This document shows, in pieces, positions 34,804-45,592 of a stretch of 64,000 nucleotides of DNA. Below the pieces are notes generated by a model. The model ran no database searches and was not told the DNA's origin. It saw only the letters and a program-made list of their open reading frames with translations. A program made the translations under genes and the position numbers. The DNA is from JAVBMC01 sp031552845. GTDB taxonomy: Bacteria > Verrucomicrobiota > Kiritimatiellia > RFP12 > DVOR01. The first letter of the stretch is position 1, and each line of letters starts with the position of its first letter. The stretch lies in assembly GCA_031552845.1 (NCBI GenBank), contig JAVBMC010000042.1, positions 13,744-77,743 of the forward strand, in the 5' to 3' direction.

Positions 34804-37800
34804 TTACTGCTGCAAGCTCAGCCGGACTCTGAAGAACGCAGTCGGCTGGTTCGCATCAACCGGCACATTGGCAATCGCATCGCGCGAGTAGCCATGATTC
34901 ACTGCTTCCCATGGGCCGCCTGGAACCATCCGCTCCAGTGTATAAAGGATTTTCACCTTGCCGGTTGCGACAGCCTCGGAGAGGGTCGCCGGCGTGAAGC
35001 TGTTGCCCGTTGAACTGCTACCCGCGAGAGTAGAGCGCTTCAACATCGACGGAGTGTTGGACTTCTCGCCCAGCATCCACTGCACCGAAGCATCGCCGCT
35101 TTCACCAACCGTCACGCCATTCATCAACACGGCATAAGTCGTGTTAGCGAACTTCCGCAGGTCATCATCACCAAAGATTGTAACGCTCTCTGCTGCGGTA
35201 AACGGCGAAGCACCCTCAATCTGGCTGGAAGTGATGCCCAAGAGGTTCGCCTCAAGAGCTTCGTTGCCCAGCGCCAGGATTTCTGCAGCTGACATTGCAT
35301 TCAGTGCCACGGAACCGTAGTGCATGAGTGCTGAGAGCAGTGCCTCGCGGCTGCCATTGCCATTGGACGTCAAGTCGCTGGAGGTTTGAATTTCCCATGT
35401 GTCGGAGACGCCGTCGTTATCGGTATCCACATCCTGCATCCACAAGGTCGCCTTGGACGAATCGTTATGACGCGCCACAACAGGGATTGCATCAAACGGA
35501 CGCGTCGGGTGACCTTCGGCCCGGACATAACCCCACGGCTCAAACACCTCACGCTTGCTGTCGCCATTCAGATCGACCCAAGCTACAACGTAGTAGGATT
35601 TGTTCGGGACCAAGCCTGCAATACGCACCACGCCACCTGTAACAGGCGATGAAAACACCGGAGCGCGATTAGCACCGGCAAGGACTGCACCTGCCTTCGG
35701 AACATCGTCGAAGTCACGCGCTTCGTGCGCCTCCACTCGAATCTGTGAGCCGGCGACAGTACCTGAGGTATTCATCTCGAATGCGCCGTCATAGTGGATT
35801 TCCACATCCATCCATGCGGTGTTCTGCGTCAGGTTAGCAGTAGTTGCTTCCAGCGCCTTAAGGGTGAACGCACCGCCTGTAGTCTTGAACCCTTGTTGAG
35901 CAAACGGTGCATAGTGCGTTACACTCCACTCGTAAGTTCCGTCGTTGATATTCAAGCCCGGAGCTAACGGCACGGTCCACTCGTACGTGTAGTTCGGAAC
36001 AGAATAACCAGAGATCGGCTGAGTTTGCCTGACGATCTGCGGTGTTTTCTGGAGGCCGGAATCATACACCTTCGAGCCGCCGGCACCGGCAATTTCCAAG
36101 CGGAATGCCGTAGCGCCCTCGTAGGCCGACCAGCTGAACTTCGGTTGACCTTGATAAATCACCGCGCCCAGCGGCGACACAATCGTCGGCTTAATCCGAT
36201 CAGGATCCAACAAGGGCGTCGGGGCAGGCGGCTCCGGAGTGATGGAGGCCGATCCCGGCGGGTAGTTCATCGCATAGGTGCCATTGGTGACGCCATTAAT
36301 GACGACATCATAGACAATATTCGTGAAATTATTCGGCGTGGTGAATGCTCCATTCCATTCCATGCCGAACTGATCAAACGCGAGGAAGTCACCTTCATGA
36401 ATGAACGGGCGGGTCGAGGAGATGTACTTACGGAATGTCGCGTAATTATTGTTGGTTGTGCTGTAGTCGATAATCTTGAAACTCTCCAATCTCGAGAACA
36501 ACACATCGTAGACGCCGTTTGTCGGCGCAATTGTCGAGGCATCCCAGCTGTAACGGATGTAACCCATTGCCGAGTCGGTCAGCGTCACCGCCAAGCTTGA
36601 GCAATCCCAACCAACCTGGTGCGTGATATCCGCAGCGGCAGACGATGTGCCATCACCGATACGGTTGTCACCGGTCGGCGCCGGAATACCGGCAGGTTCG
36701 TCAGCTGTCCACAGGCCGTCACCGTTCAAATCAAGGAAGCAGAAGAAGGTGTTCGTCCCTTCCTTGATATAACCGGTATCGGCTTCATCCAGCGTCAGCG
36801 TCATCGGGAATGTTGCGGGCACCCAATAGTTATAGTCAATCACCAAATCACAAGCGCCATAACGATCCGCCCTATAGGTCAAATACGCATGCGCTTGGAA
36901 GTTGAGGTTGGTGATGAGACCCTTCTGGTAATCAATACCGCCAATGACTGTCGTATACAAGGAGTTGACCTCTAAGCGATTCGTTGTCGGATCGCTGTAG
37001 ATATAACCTGTATACAGCACCTCGCCACGGACGTCAACCAGCTGCCCTTTGTAGTCATCCAAGGCCACATCCGCATAGGTCGCAGCTTCGCCGGTTCCAG
37101 CGCGGGTATAAATCTGGATGCTCCCAGGAACGATATGGCCAGGGCCAATCGTCAAATCAAAGGCCCCTTGATTCGTATCATACAGTCCCAAACGCTTACG
37201 AGCCGCGGTCTGTACCAACGGATAGTTGAAGACTGCGTCCGGCTTGCCATTCATATCCTTATTGGAATAAGCCCAAACAGTTAACACAGCCCCATCTGGG
37301 ATTGTACCGTCCGTAAGCGTATTGAGCGTCGCCAAGGTGACATTCAGCTTAATCTGCGGAACAGGCAGCTCGAAAAGCTTGGAGTACTTGGCATCAAGCG
37401 CCGCACTGCCTGTTGTTTGCCCCTTAGCTGACGCGTATGGATCATTACGATCCATCACACTCGGCATCGTTCCCTTGACATAAGCCCGACGGTAACGAGC
37501 CTCCGCCCAGTTGGACCAGCCATCGTAATCATAATCGGTGACAGCATCCCACTTATCTGGATCAGCAAAGCCCAAATAGCTGAGCTCCCACAGATCTTCG
37601 ATATAATCGCTGTCTGTCAGCAATAAGCCATAGGTGCTGTTCTTGTTTTTCTTAAAGAAGTCCGGTACGCCATCCAGCGCTGTACTGCGCGAGAACGGAT
37701 CCGTTCCGGCGATATACTCCGCATGGTTGTGCAAACCATCACCATCCGGGTCACCGTACCAGCCGTTAGCACCGTCAGGATCGTTTGCGTCCAAGCCGAA

Positions 37801-40800
37801 CAGATTCTCCCACCAGTCGGGCAAGCCATCGCCATCGCTATCAGCATTACCGCCAGTTTCCTTCATGTCTTCCATGTACTGGTCGCCATTTGTCGAGCCT
37901 GGGTTGAGCGGATTCGCGCCATTCCAACCATCGTCACCAAGCGCCGAGTTGGGATCCAAGCCGTAAGCCAATTCCCACCAGTCAGGTAAGCCATCACCAT
38001 CCGAGTCCTCACTGGAGTAAGGCATCCAATCAGCAGAGGCCGCCCCCATGCCATCCCACATATCGGAGACCGGCTTTGGCCAAGCCTTACCATAAGGCAA
38101 CAGGTCGCCGGCAGAGTTCAGCATCGGTAACTCAAGGCCTGTGCGAGGCTCTGAAATCAACGTTGTCTCATATGTCATATTCGTGCCTTCGGGCGTCACG
38201 TCAACCACATAATAGAGACCGTAAGGATTTGCTACATTCGGAATGACATGCGTCTCATCAGTTTCTCCGGCATGCGTGTTTCCCCAGAAACGTGAGTCTA
38301 AGACGTTTTCATTGTTGTCTACCGTATATCCCGTTACATGACCACGCAATGGGAGGCGAGACATATTGTTTTGAATCCATTGGACATATTGCGGATCACT
38401 GCAATTAGAACTCAACGGCTGGGTTAGCATTTGTTCCAAGGCCACATACGTACTTGGCATATCAGCCCGTAAAGCATCAAACCCAGCCGGAGCCAACATT
38501 GCCGGTTGACTGCGATCTACAGTAACAGAGTTCGCCCCCGGAGGTGCCGAAACACCGCCGCTCATCAGGTTGTTGAAGTGGTAATGCTGAATCAACGCTG
38601 CATCCAATTTATAGGACGATCCCGCAATACGAGAGAACCCATTATACCGCTGTTTACTGATTAAGTCGCGATTTGCCAGCATATCCAAACGCTTGTAACG
38701 TTTGCGACTGTCAACGTCTTGCTTGATTTCGTTTGCGCGACGGGCGCCGTCCCAAATACGGATTTCGTCCAACCAACCGGCATACCATGCCCCCGTCGGC
38801 TGGGATGCAGCGCCTGCTGGAACGGTGACAGATCCTGCAACGTTCAGGACTGCGGGAACAGTAGAGCCGCTGATCACGTACTGAAGGCCACTGCTTCCAA
38901 GCGGTTCTTTATAGTAACTAATTGTTCCGTTTGCAGGAATCAGCGACGTATGCTTTGTTCCCATCGGCACACCGTCGACGAATAGCGTAAAGGTCCCAGC
39001 ATCTGAGTCCAAACTAGCAGCCAAGTGCACCCATTCTTGTGGATTGAGTATCTTGCCCCCTGCGACTAACCGCTCTCCGGATTGCCCCATTGAGTCAAAC
39101 TCCGCATAGGCCAAACCACTAGCGTTAATACCCAAACGGAAATTGGCGCGGATCGTCTGCAATGTATCCGGTGCCGTGCCGACTGGGTAAGAGCCTACTC
39201 GTTCCAAGACAACCTGATCAGTGTTGACACGATCCGGCCGTGCCCATACTTCAACCGTAAAGCTACGATACATCAAATACGAATCCTCAATGGAATACAT
39301 CGTAGCAAACGTCTGATAATTCGGCAACTCAAGCGTCTGCGACAAGTAGGAACCCGCTCCTCCATCAAACCACATCGCTTGACGGCGGGTAATTGCTTCA
39401 TTATCGTTTGGATCACGTCCATTGCGCACCATTTCATAGTCGCTGACGCCTGTTCCAGCAGTTGAAAAGCCCTCATTCATTTCAAAGCTAAACAAGCCAG
39501 CCAAATTCATCGTCATGTAAACCGTCACGCCGTCGGAGACGTACTCGGGCACCCAGTACTCCAGAAACTTGGGGTTCATAAAAAAGGGTCCCTCTTGCAT
39601 GTATCCGACTAGAGAGTCGGGACTGAACATATCCGTCATCCACAACGGAGATGGATCAGAGTGACTGTTGGCAGAGTTCGGCGTATCTGCCAACAATGCC
39701 TCCTCGTAGTTCGACAGCCCATCGTGATCAGGATCCGCATACGGCATGCCCGCAAGCCAAGGACATTTACGATAATTGGTCCAATCACTCGGCGATGTGA
39801 TGTAAAAATATGGACTTGAGAGCACAGCCATACCAACCAGATCCGCGACCATGCCAAAACCTTCATAGTCTCCCAGCAATGGATTTAACCCATGGAATAA
39901 CTCATAGAAATCATCCATACCGTCATAGTCCGAATCCGACAGCCTCGGGCTCGTCGTTGGGTAGTAAATAAATCCTCCTTTAATCAGCCCAGGCAGAACT
40001 TTTGTTTCATAGGGCAAAGGCGGCGGGAAGAAACAATATTCCGTCTGCCCGAGGAGAAGCTCCTTATAGCGAGCGGAATCTGTTGGAATGGTTGCATTCC
40101 ATCCAATATAAAACGGCACCACTGTATCAGGTTCTTGTTGGCCGTTATCATAGCGGAAACATGACAAATTCATCGCCATATATTCCTGGAAGTTCAACAA
40201 ACCATCGTGATCATAGTCCGCATATGCGTCTGGAACCGTTCCGTCCATCCAGATATTTCCATTTTTATAAGGATCCCCTTGCAGCGAAAAGGCCGCTTCC
40301 CACACATCCGGAATACCATCAATATCTGTATCAGCCGAATGCGGGTCCAACCCACCGCCCGTCACACAACCAGCCGTTAACTGGATAACCTCTGCCCACT
40401 CCGTCATGCGCAGCAGGTACTCCTCGTCCGTAGCAGGGTCATAAATGAAAAGCATGCCCTCCAAACCATCGGAAGCATAATCTCCGTCGGTATCACCGCT
40501 CACAGGGTCAGTAGCAAAATGCTTATTGGCCCAGTCAGCATTGATATTGATGATCGTCGGCGTGTTTGCATATCCGGCACAGGTCGCCACGCCACAGAAT
40601 TCCTTCCGCAATGTCATTAACTCTGTCTGATCCGACGGAATCAACGGCGGAACATTTACCATATCGCCAAAGGACGTATACTTGACCCCCATGGCCTTCA
40701 TATACGCCGCAATGCCCGGCGAATCTACATAAAGATTCCAACCATCCGCAATACCGTCCGGGGGATCAAATTCATCAGGATTATCATCATTGGGCGTAGG

Positions 40801-43800
40801 CTTATCAGCCGTTGTTGGATCAGAGAACGGAACCTTATCCCATGTTTCCGGTGTTGGTGGGTAGGATTTACCATTCTTTTGAGCGTAATACTGCATCAGC
40901 AAATACTCGTCCAACGTGGTAAACGGCACCGTATTCGGCGCCTTGAAGGTTGAACCCGCTTCAGCACCGCGCGGTAATGCATACTCTTCCGCAATCGCCG
41001 TCATGCCATGAAACTGGCGGAAGCCCGGCGAGAACAGGATATTATTCCAAACCTCAGAGTGAATGGCAAGCAAATCACGCCCTAACGGTGCTCCCACCGT
41101 TCCGACAAAGTTGGTAACAATCTTCGTGACGAGATTGCTTGCTGTTACATCGTAAACACCGTATGCGCCCAAATCAACCACATACCCAATTGCCGGGCTA
41201 ATGGTAAGGCCGGTGAAGGCTGAAGCCGGTGCCTCTGTAATAGGCACAAAAGCACGCACCGCACCATCCGCTACCGTTCCATCCTCTGCCACGACAAGAC
41301 AAGCGTTACCAATCTGCAGTTTTGCCATCCAATCGTTGTCTGGATTACCCATTGCATGCGGCGGCTTGGCATCACGGCTATCCAACGGATCCCAATCATA
41401 ATACACTTCCCAACCATCCAGCAAACCATCGCCGTCTGTATCAAAGTGCAAGGGGTTAGTTCCTAATAGGTACTCTTCCCCGTTGGAAAGCCCGTCATTA
41501 TCCGGATCAGCATCCAATAATCCAGCGCTACTGGTCGCAGCCGGATTAAACATTGCCAGCAACGCCTTATGCGCAACGTCATCATTGGTCTCCCACAACG
41601 GCAAACCAGCAGGTGCCTGCCAAGTCTCATCAAATTTTCTGGCTTTGTCAACTGCGTTGGTATCATTCTTCAAGAAGTTCCAGAAGAAGTACTTCCACCC
41701 GTCGCCGATGCCATCATTCGCAGTAGAGAATTTCGTCGGATTTGACCCTCCGCGGAACGGGCTCATCACCCCAGTCACCCGGTTTGACCACGGAACTGTG
41801 GAAACTTCCAGCACCGGCGCATTCGGATCCCAGCCGCGAGCTTCAAGCAAATTGTTGAACGGTTGCGGCTTGATGCTTCCCAGATCAGGGCTGTCGGAGT
41901 ACCCGCTAGCAGGCAATTTAACCGGCACAGGCAGAGGCCACACCCAAGCATGCCCCACTGCCGGCAGATAATCTTCGTCGTCTTCGTTGCCGAGCATGTT
42001 CGTGTCATCAAAAACTTTATCCAGTTTAATGTTCAGCGGCGTCGACATCGGCCAATATTTGTTTTCCCAGATGTCCGGCAGGCCGTCCATATCATAGTCG
42101 CCCATGCCATCATTTAACACATACTCCGCACTAAACAGAACGTATAAAGGAATTGGCGGCGGTGTATTTGCCGTTGCACCCGCCGAATTTTCGGGTTTTT
42201 CTGCCTTTGTGAAATCCACAACCAAATCGCTCGGATCTGTTTGCTCTCCTGACACCACGCCTGCATTTTTACTATCGCCTTCCATCGAAGTCGTCCATGC
42301 TAGAAAGAAACTGGCTCTTCCATCTGCAAGTGCAGGCAACTCAGGCTGCGCAGCAGTACGTACAGACTCCTCATACTGCGTGCCCAAGGTGAAGGGAAAC
42401 GCCGTCAAGCGCGTAAAATTTGCAGACGTGCTAAAGTTGAAGAGCAAATTATTAGCATTATTTATCGAGACCGAAGACGATTTCGCGTCAACGCTCTCCC
42501 AATCAGGAGCGCCGACAGTACCACGCCCGGGACCACGCTTATAAACAATGACCTGACGAGCATCAGTAATAATAATCTTGCGCCGTTCCGATCCCCACCA
42601 GACTTGATTGCCCGAAACGGACTCGCCATCCGTCCAGCGAACCGTCCACGTATAGGTGCCTCCCACGGAATAAGCATGCGAGAATAAGGCCATAAATTCA
42701 GCCCACGTATGTAACCCCGTAAGGGTTGTCACTAAATCCCCCTCGACATTACTCAACATATTGGATGTTCCATCTCCATATTCAATACTGACCTGCAATT
42801 TATCAGCCTTGACATCACGGAAGTAAACAGCAAACGAAACCTGCTCCAACGCATTATAAACCGCCTCATTCTGTGGATCAGCTGCGGAAAATACCGGCTT
42901 AAAGTTAGATGCCGCTACCCCCACATAGCTTGTTGTATACCCTGGCGCCGAGACCATCAAGTACCCTGTTTGCGGCCCATTTAAAAATACCATTGATACG
43001 GGAATTTCAAGAGTCTGTTTGCCGGCCTCAATAACTACTTGTGTTTGGTCAAAGTCGACCAGTCCGCCGGTGGGGACTTTACTTGCGTCGGCACCGCCAA
43101 AAGTAAACGTTGTTGTCCTAGACAAGGGCGCTGCGAACTTAATGGTAATGTTCGTTAGTACGTCACCCTCTGCTTGCGAAAGGACAGAGGATTCTGTTTT
43201 CAAGAGGTTGTCGCTATAAATCGGTATTACCGGCAGTACCTGCTTCATCATAACACGGCCAAAGACGTTGCCGTCTTCTAGCGCATCCACCAGTGGCAGA
43301 ATGTAACGGTTACTGACAGGCGTTCCTGACGGGCTGGTGAAAACAGGTTTGGTGGAGCCTGCCGGATAAAGTGCCAACACATTCGTTGTCGAAATTAGTC
43401 GAGGATCAGCAGTCAAGGTAATTGTTGCACTGCCAGGCCCCTCAAAAGTAAGAACCGTTGGATTCTCATAGATGCTAGTGTTTTGAAATGCAACATTGAA
43501 GGAAAGGGGCCCATTTGCAAATGCTGACAACGGCATGCCTGCGCACGAAATGGTACAGTTCACCGTCCCGCCAAGGGGCACCGTTGCATTGGAACCGTCC
43601 CCAATAGTCATTGTAAAAAAGTCCCAAGCATCCGAATCATAAATACTGAACGTGCCCTCATCAGGTATATCGACCATCTGATCATCGACTTCAATCTCGG
43701 CCGAGCGCATGGCATCATCATTACTCTCAGGCTTCGGTGTACGGCCATCATTAAAGAAGAGCGTATACACGCCGGCCTCATAAAAGGCAACCTTCACCGT

Positions 43801-44538
43801 CACATAACCGGCCGAACCGCTTGCAATATCTTTGTAGATTTGTTGGTTAGCCGGCACACCCGCAGTCGAAAGAATACGTACGGCGTCATTAGTCGACCAA
43901 ATACGTAACGAACGCTTGTTGAGGGAAGCCGCAGTCCCTGGCAAAATCCCGGTCGTTTTGAAAACAATCGTTGTCACGCCAAGTGGTACTGCGCTATTGG
44001 GAGTGACCACCTGCCAGCCCTCTCCACGGATATTCTGCGTGTTAATCGGCGTGACACCTGCTGTTGGCAAAACGGGGATAAATGCTTTACTACGGGGGTT
44101 TGGATCTTCGAGATAGAACGTTAACTGACCAAGAACCGCCGTCACGAGCAGATTGGTATAGATGTCACCAGGGCGGACGGTATACCGCATCATAATTTCA
44201 TAGTCACTCGGGCCTTCCCCAAAATAAGTTGCAACTGCTGTTGTAGCTTCTGTTGAGTCAACAGTACCGCTAGCACTGCTCTTAGGATAATTCAGCTGTA
44301 ATTTGAACCCGTCGCGTGAGCCTGTTGAGTTAAGTATTTGGTCAAACTCCACAAGGAAGAAAATGTCACTTCCTTCATAATAGGCGGTCTGAGTCTCAAT
44401 CGGAGTGTAAAACTCATCAACCACCGTAATTTTACTTATGTTTACCGAAGTAACGGTCTGCGCCAAGGCTCCCGTGGCCGCAAAAAGGGCAAAAGCCAGC
44501 ACAGAATGTTTGATTTTAGAGAAGAGTGTTGTTTTCAT
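34804..44538 (-). CDS. giant secreted protein with Ca-binding TSP3-type repeats and LamG domain
   Basis: This 3,244-residue exported protein has a signal peptide ending ALAQ near residue 27. The first 800 residues are beta-rich, including a PKD-like segment near 600-650. Groups of D-x-D-x-D-G-x-x-D repeats (TSP3 or dockerin-like calcium loops) lie near 815, 1010-1050, 1350-1480, 1550-1610, 2176-2275 and 3034. A LamG/concanavalin-like domain lies at about 1760-1940. EF-like D-x-N-G-D loops lie near 2600 and 2990. A Trp-rich Ig-like region lies at 2770-2890. The end is FFRVRLSLQQ. The ribosome site is weak. No cell-wall anchor or enzyme motif is seen. A calcium-stabilised adhesin or matrix protein is the best guess. 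Confidence 0.8.
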   Translation of the reverse strand: MKTTLFSKIKHSVLAFALFAATGALAQTVTSVNISKITVVDEFYTPIETQTAYYEGSDIFFLVEFDQILNSTGSRDGFKLQLNYPKSSASGTVDSTEATTAVATYFGEGPSDYEIMMRYTVRPGDIYTNLLVTAVLGQLTFYLEDPNPRSKAFIPVLPTAGVTPINTQNIRGEGWQVVTPNSAVPLGVTTIVFKTTGILPGTAASLNKRSLRIWSTNDAVRILSTAGVPANQQIYKDIASGSAGYVTVKVAFYEAGVYTLFFNDGRTPKPESNDDAMRSAEIEVDDQMVDIPDEGTFSIYDSDAWDFFTMTIGDGSNATVPLGGTVNCTISCAGMPLSAFANGPLSFNVAFQNTSIYENPTVLTFEGPGSATITLTADPRLISTTNVLALYPAGSTKPVFTSPSGTPVSNRYILPLVDALEDGNVFGRVMMKQVLPVIPIYSDNLLKTESSVLSQAEGDVLTNITIKFAAPLSRTTTFTFGGADASKVPTGGLVDFDQTQVVIEAGKQTLEIPVSMVFLNGPQTGYLMVSAPGYTTSYVGVAASNFKPVFSAADPQNEAVYNALEQVSFAVYFRDVKADKLQVSIEYGDGTSNMLSNVEGDLVTTLTGLHTWAEFMALFSHAYSVGGTYTWTVRWTDGESVSGNQVWWGSERRKIIITDARQVIVYKRGPGRGTVGAPDWESVDAKSSSVSINNANNLLFNFSTSANFTRLTAFPFTLGTQYEESVRTAAQPELPALADGRASFFLAWTTSMEGDSKNAGVVSGEQTDPSDLVVDFTKAEKPENSAGATANTPPPIPLYVLFSAEYVLNDGMGDYDMDGLPDIWENKYWPMSTPLNIKLDKVFDDTNMLGNEDDEDYLPAVGHAWVWPLPVPVKLPASGYSDSPDLGSIKPQPFNNLLEARGWDPNAPVLEVSTVPWSNRVTGVMSPFRGGSNPTKFSTANDGIGDGWKYFFWNFLKNDTNAVDKARKFDETWQAPAGLPLWETNDDVAHKALLAMFNPAATSSAGLLDADPDNDGLSNGEEYLLGTNPLHFDTDGDGLLDGWEVYYDWDPLDSRDAKPPHAMGNPDNDWMAKLQIGNACLVVAEDGTVADGAVRAFVPITEAPASAFTGLTISPAIGYVVDLGAYGVYDVTASNLVTKIVTNFVGTVGAPLGRDLLAIHSEVWNNILFSPGFRQFHGMTAIAEEYALPRGAEAGSTFKAPNTVPFTTLDEYLLMQYYAQKNGKSYPPTPETWDKVPFSDPTTADKPTPNDDNPDEFDPPDGIADGWNLYVDSPGIAAYMKAMGVKYTSFGDMVNVPPLIPSDQTELMTLRKEFCGVATCAGYANTPTIININADWANKHFATDPVSGDTDGDYASDGLEGMLFIYDPATDEEYLLRMTEWAEVIQLTAGCVTGGGLDPHSADTDIDGIPDVWEAAFSLQGDPYKNGNIWMDGTVPDAYADYDHDGLLNFQEYMAMNLSCFRYDNGQQEPDTVVPFYIGWNATIPTDSARYKELLLGQTEYCFFPPPLPYETKVLPGLIKGGFIYYPTTSPRLSDSDYDGMDDFYELFHGLNPLLGDYEGFGMVADLVGMAVLSSPYFYITSPSDWTNYRKCPWLAGMPYADPDHDGLSNYEEALLADTPNSANSHSDPSPLWMTDMFSPDSLVGYMQEGPFFMNPKFLEYWVPEYVSDGVTVYMTMNLAGLFSFEMNEGFSTAGTGVSDYEMVRNGRDPNDNEAITRRQAMWFDGGAGSYLSQTLELPNYQTFATMYSIEDSYLMYRSFTVEVWARPDRVNTDQVVLERVGSYPVGTAPDTLQTIRANFRLGINASGLAYAEFDSMGQSGERLVAGGKILNPQEWVHLAASLDSDAGTFTLFVDGVPMGTKHTSLIPANGTISYYKEPLGSSGLQYVISGSTVPAVLNVAGSVTVPAGAASQPTGAWYAGWLDEIRIWDGARRANEIKQDVDSRKRYKRLDMLANRDLISKQRYNGFSRIAGSSYKLDAALIQHYHFNNLMSGGVSAPPGANSVTVDRSQPAMLAPAGFDALRADMPSTYVALEQMLTQPLSSNCSDPQYVQWIQNNMSRLPLRGHVTGYTVDNNENVLDSRFWGNTHAGETDETHVIPNVANPYGLYYVVDVTPEGTNMTYETTLISEPRTGLELPMLNSAGDLLPYGKAWPKPVSDMWDGMGAASADWMPYSSEDSDGDGLPDWWELAYGLDPNSALGDDGWNGANPLNPGSTNGDQYMEDMKETGGNADSDGDGLPDWWENLFGLDANDPDGANGWYGDPDGDGLHNHAEYIAGTDPFSRSTALDGVPDFFKKNKNSTYGLLLTDSDYIEDLWELSYLGFADPDKWDAVTDYDYDGWSNWAEARYRRAYVKGTMPSVMDRNDPYASAKGQTTGSAALDAKYSKLFELPVPQIKLNVTLATLNTLTDGTIPDGAVLTVWAYSNKDMNGKPDAVFNYPLVQTAARKRLGLYDTNQGAFDLTIGPGHIVPGSIQIYTRAGTGEAATYADVALDDYKGQLVDVRGEVLYTGYIYSDPTTNRLEVNSLYTTVIGGIDYQKGLITNLNFQAHAYLTYRADRYGACDLVIDYNYWVPATFPMTLTLDEADTGYIKEGTNTFFCFLDLNGDGLWTADEPAGIPAPTGDNRIGDGTSSAAADITHQVGWDCSSLAVTLTDSAMGYIRYSWDASTIAPTNGVYDVLFSRLESFKIIDYSTTNNNYATFRKYISSTRPFIHEGDFLAFDQFGMEWNGAFTTPNNFTNIVYDVVINGVTNGTYAMNYPPGSASITPEPPAPTPLLDPDRIKPTIVSPLGAVIYQGQPKFSWSAYEGATAFRLEIAGAGGSKVYDSGLQKTPQIVRQTQPISGYSVPNYTYEWTVPLAPGLNINDGTYEWSVTHYAPFAQQGFKTTGGAFTLKALEATTANLTQNTAWMDVEIHYDGAFEMNTSGTVAGSQIRVEAHEARDFDDVPKAGAVLAGANRAPVFSSPVTGGVVRIAGLVPNKSYYVVAWVDLNGDSKREVFEPWGYVRAEGHPTRPFDAIPVVARHNDSSKATLWMQDVDTDNDGVSDTWEIQTSSDLTSNGNGSREALLSALMHYGSVALNAMSAAEILALGNEALEANLLGITSSQIEGASPFTAAESVTIFGDDDLRKFANTTYAVLMNGVTVGESGDASVQWMLGEKSNTPSMLKRSTLAGSSSTGNSFTPATLSEAVATGKVKILYTLERMVPGGPWEAVNHGYSRDAIANVPVDANQPTAFFRVRLSLQQ

Positions 44539-44625
44539 TTTTTATTCCATTTCTCGAAATTCGTCAATTGCAACTGAGTAGTAATTCTCTACCTAAGTTA
44601 TGCTCTTTGTAGGCTTGGGGATTCC

Positions 44626-45108
44626 TTATGGGCGTCCATCCGGTTTTGGCATTTCCTGTCCGGCAGCCTTGTACTCCTCGCTCTGCCGAATCATCCGTTC
44701 ACGGATTGTCGCTCTGGCACGCGCATGCGCGGCACTAGCCGCCTGCTCCTTCTCGTCCAAAATCTTTTTAAGTTTACCCCACTCCACATCGGCCTTGCAG
44801 GCAGACTTGAAGGCAACCTCGTCGTTCGAGTCTTTCAAAGTACCCCGTATGCGTGCTTCCGCTGTTTCAAGCTGTTGCGCGGCGGCCTGCAACTCCTTGC
44901 CGGCGACACGTTTTTGCTCCTTTACAGCATCCAATTCCGCGCGATATTCAGGATCAGCCATCCGTTCTTTGACAACACCGGCCGCATCTGTCGCCAGTGG
45001 TTTCTGCGGCGGCGCAGCAGTAGATGCAGGAGCTTCCTCACGCTTGCCACAACCCGCAAACGCCAAGCTCATCACCACAGCAACCACACAAATTAGTCTC
45101 AAATTCAT
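44626..45108 (-). CDS. small coiled-coil lipoprotein, paralogue 3
   Basis: This 160-residue lipoprotein has a lipobox LAFAGC and an Ala/Pro-rich linker. Two helical coiled-coil stretches flank the block CKADVEWGKL. Its start overlaps the previous stop (ATGA), so translation is coupled. I do not recognise a named family. It lies just upstream of the giant secreted protein in the same direction. Confidence 0.7.
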   Translation of the reverse strand: MNLRLICVVAVVMSLAFAGCGKREEAPASTAAPPQKPLATDAAGVVKERMADPEYRAELDAVKEQKRVAGKELQAAAQQLETAEARIRGTLKDSNDEVAFKSACKADVEWGKLKKILDEKEQAASAAHARARATIRERMIRQSEEYKAAGQEMPKPDGRP

Positions 45109-45581
45109 TTCTGTTCTTTCCCTGCCGACATTGCTTGCTGAACTTCGGTGGCACCTTGTGTGCCGTATTTCGCTCGATTCTCAGCAGCAAGATGCTCACG
45201 GTTCAACTTCACGACCTTCTTGTAAGCAGCATCCACTGCAACGGAAAGCTCTGTACACTGCACATCCAGCTTTTTCCACTGGTCATCAGCCTCACAAGTT
45301 GCCCGTAGCTTCGGCTGATCAACAGCCTGCTCCAACCCCGCCTTCACTCGCGTTTCAGCCTCGTCAAGCTGCTTCTTGGCCTCATTAAACTTGCGACGCG
45401 CCGCCCGCAACTCACCCTGAGCGGTCGAAATCGCCGCGATATACTTTTGATCGGTCACCGGCGTTGCGACAACCACCTTTGGCTCCGCAACAGGCGCTGC
45501 CTCCGGCTGCTCCTTGGAACATCCGACGAAGAGCGCACACACCGTCACCGCCAGTCCAAACTGTCTTAAACCCTTTTGCAT
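45105..45581 (-). CDS. small coiled-coil lipoprotein, paralogue 2
   Basis: This 158-residue lipoprotein has a lipobox ALFVGC and a short linker, then coiled coils with the block CEADDQWKKL. It has the same plan as its two neighbours. I start it at the ATG of MQKGLRQF (45581); the frame is open to 45596. It starts 11 nt after paralogue 1. Function is unknown. Confidence 0.7.
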   Translation of the reverse strand: MQKGLRQFGLAVTVCALFVGCSKEQPEAAPVAEPKVVVATPVTDQKYIAAISTAQGELRAARRKFNEAKKQLDEAETRVKAGLEQAVDQPKLRATCEADDQWKKLDVQCTELSVAVDAAYKKVVKLNREHLAAENRAKYGTQGATEVQQAMSAGKEQK

Positions 45582-45592
45582 TAATATAGCTC

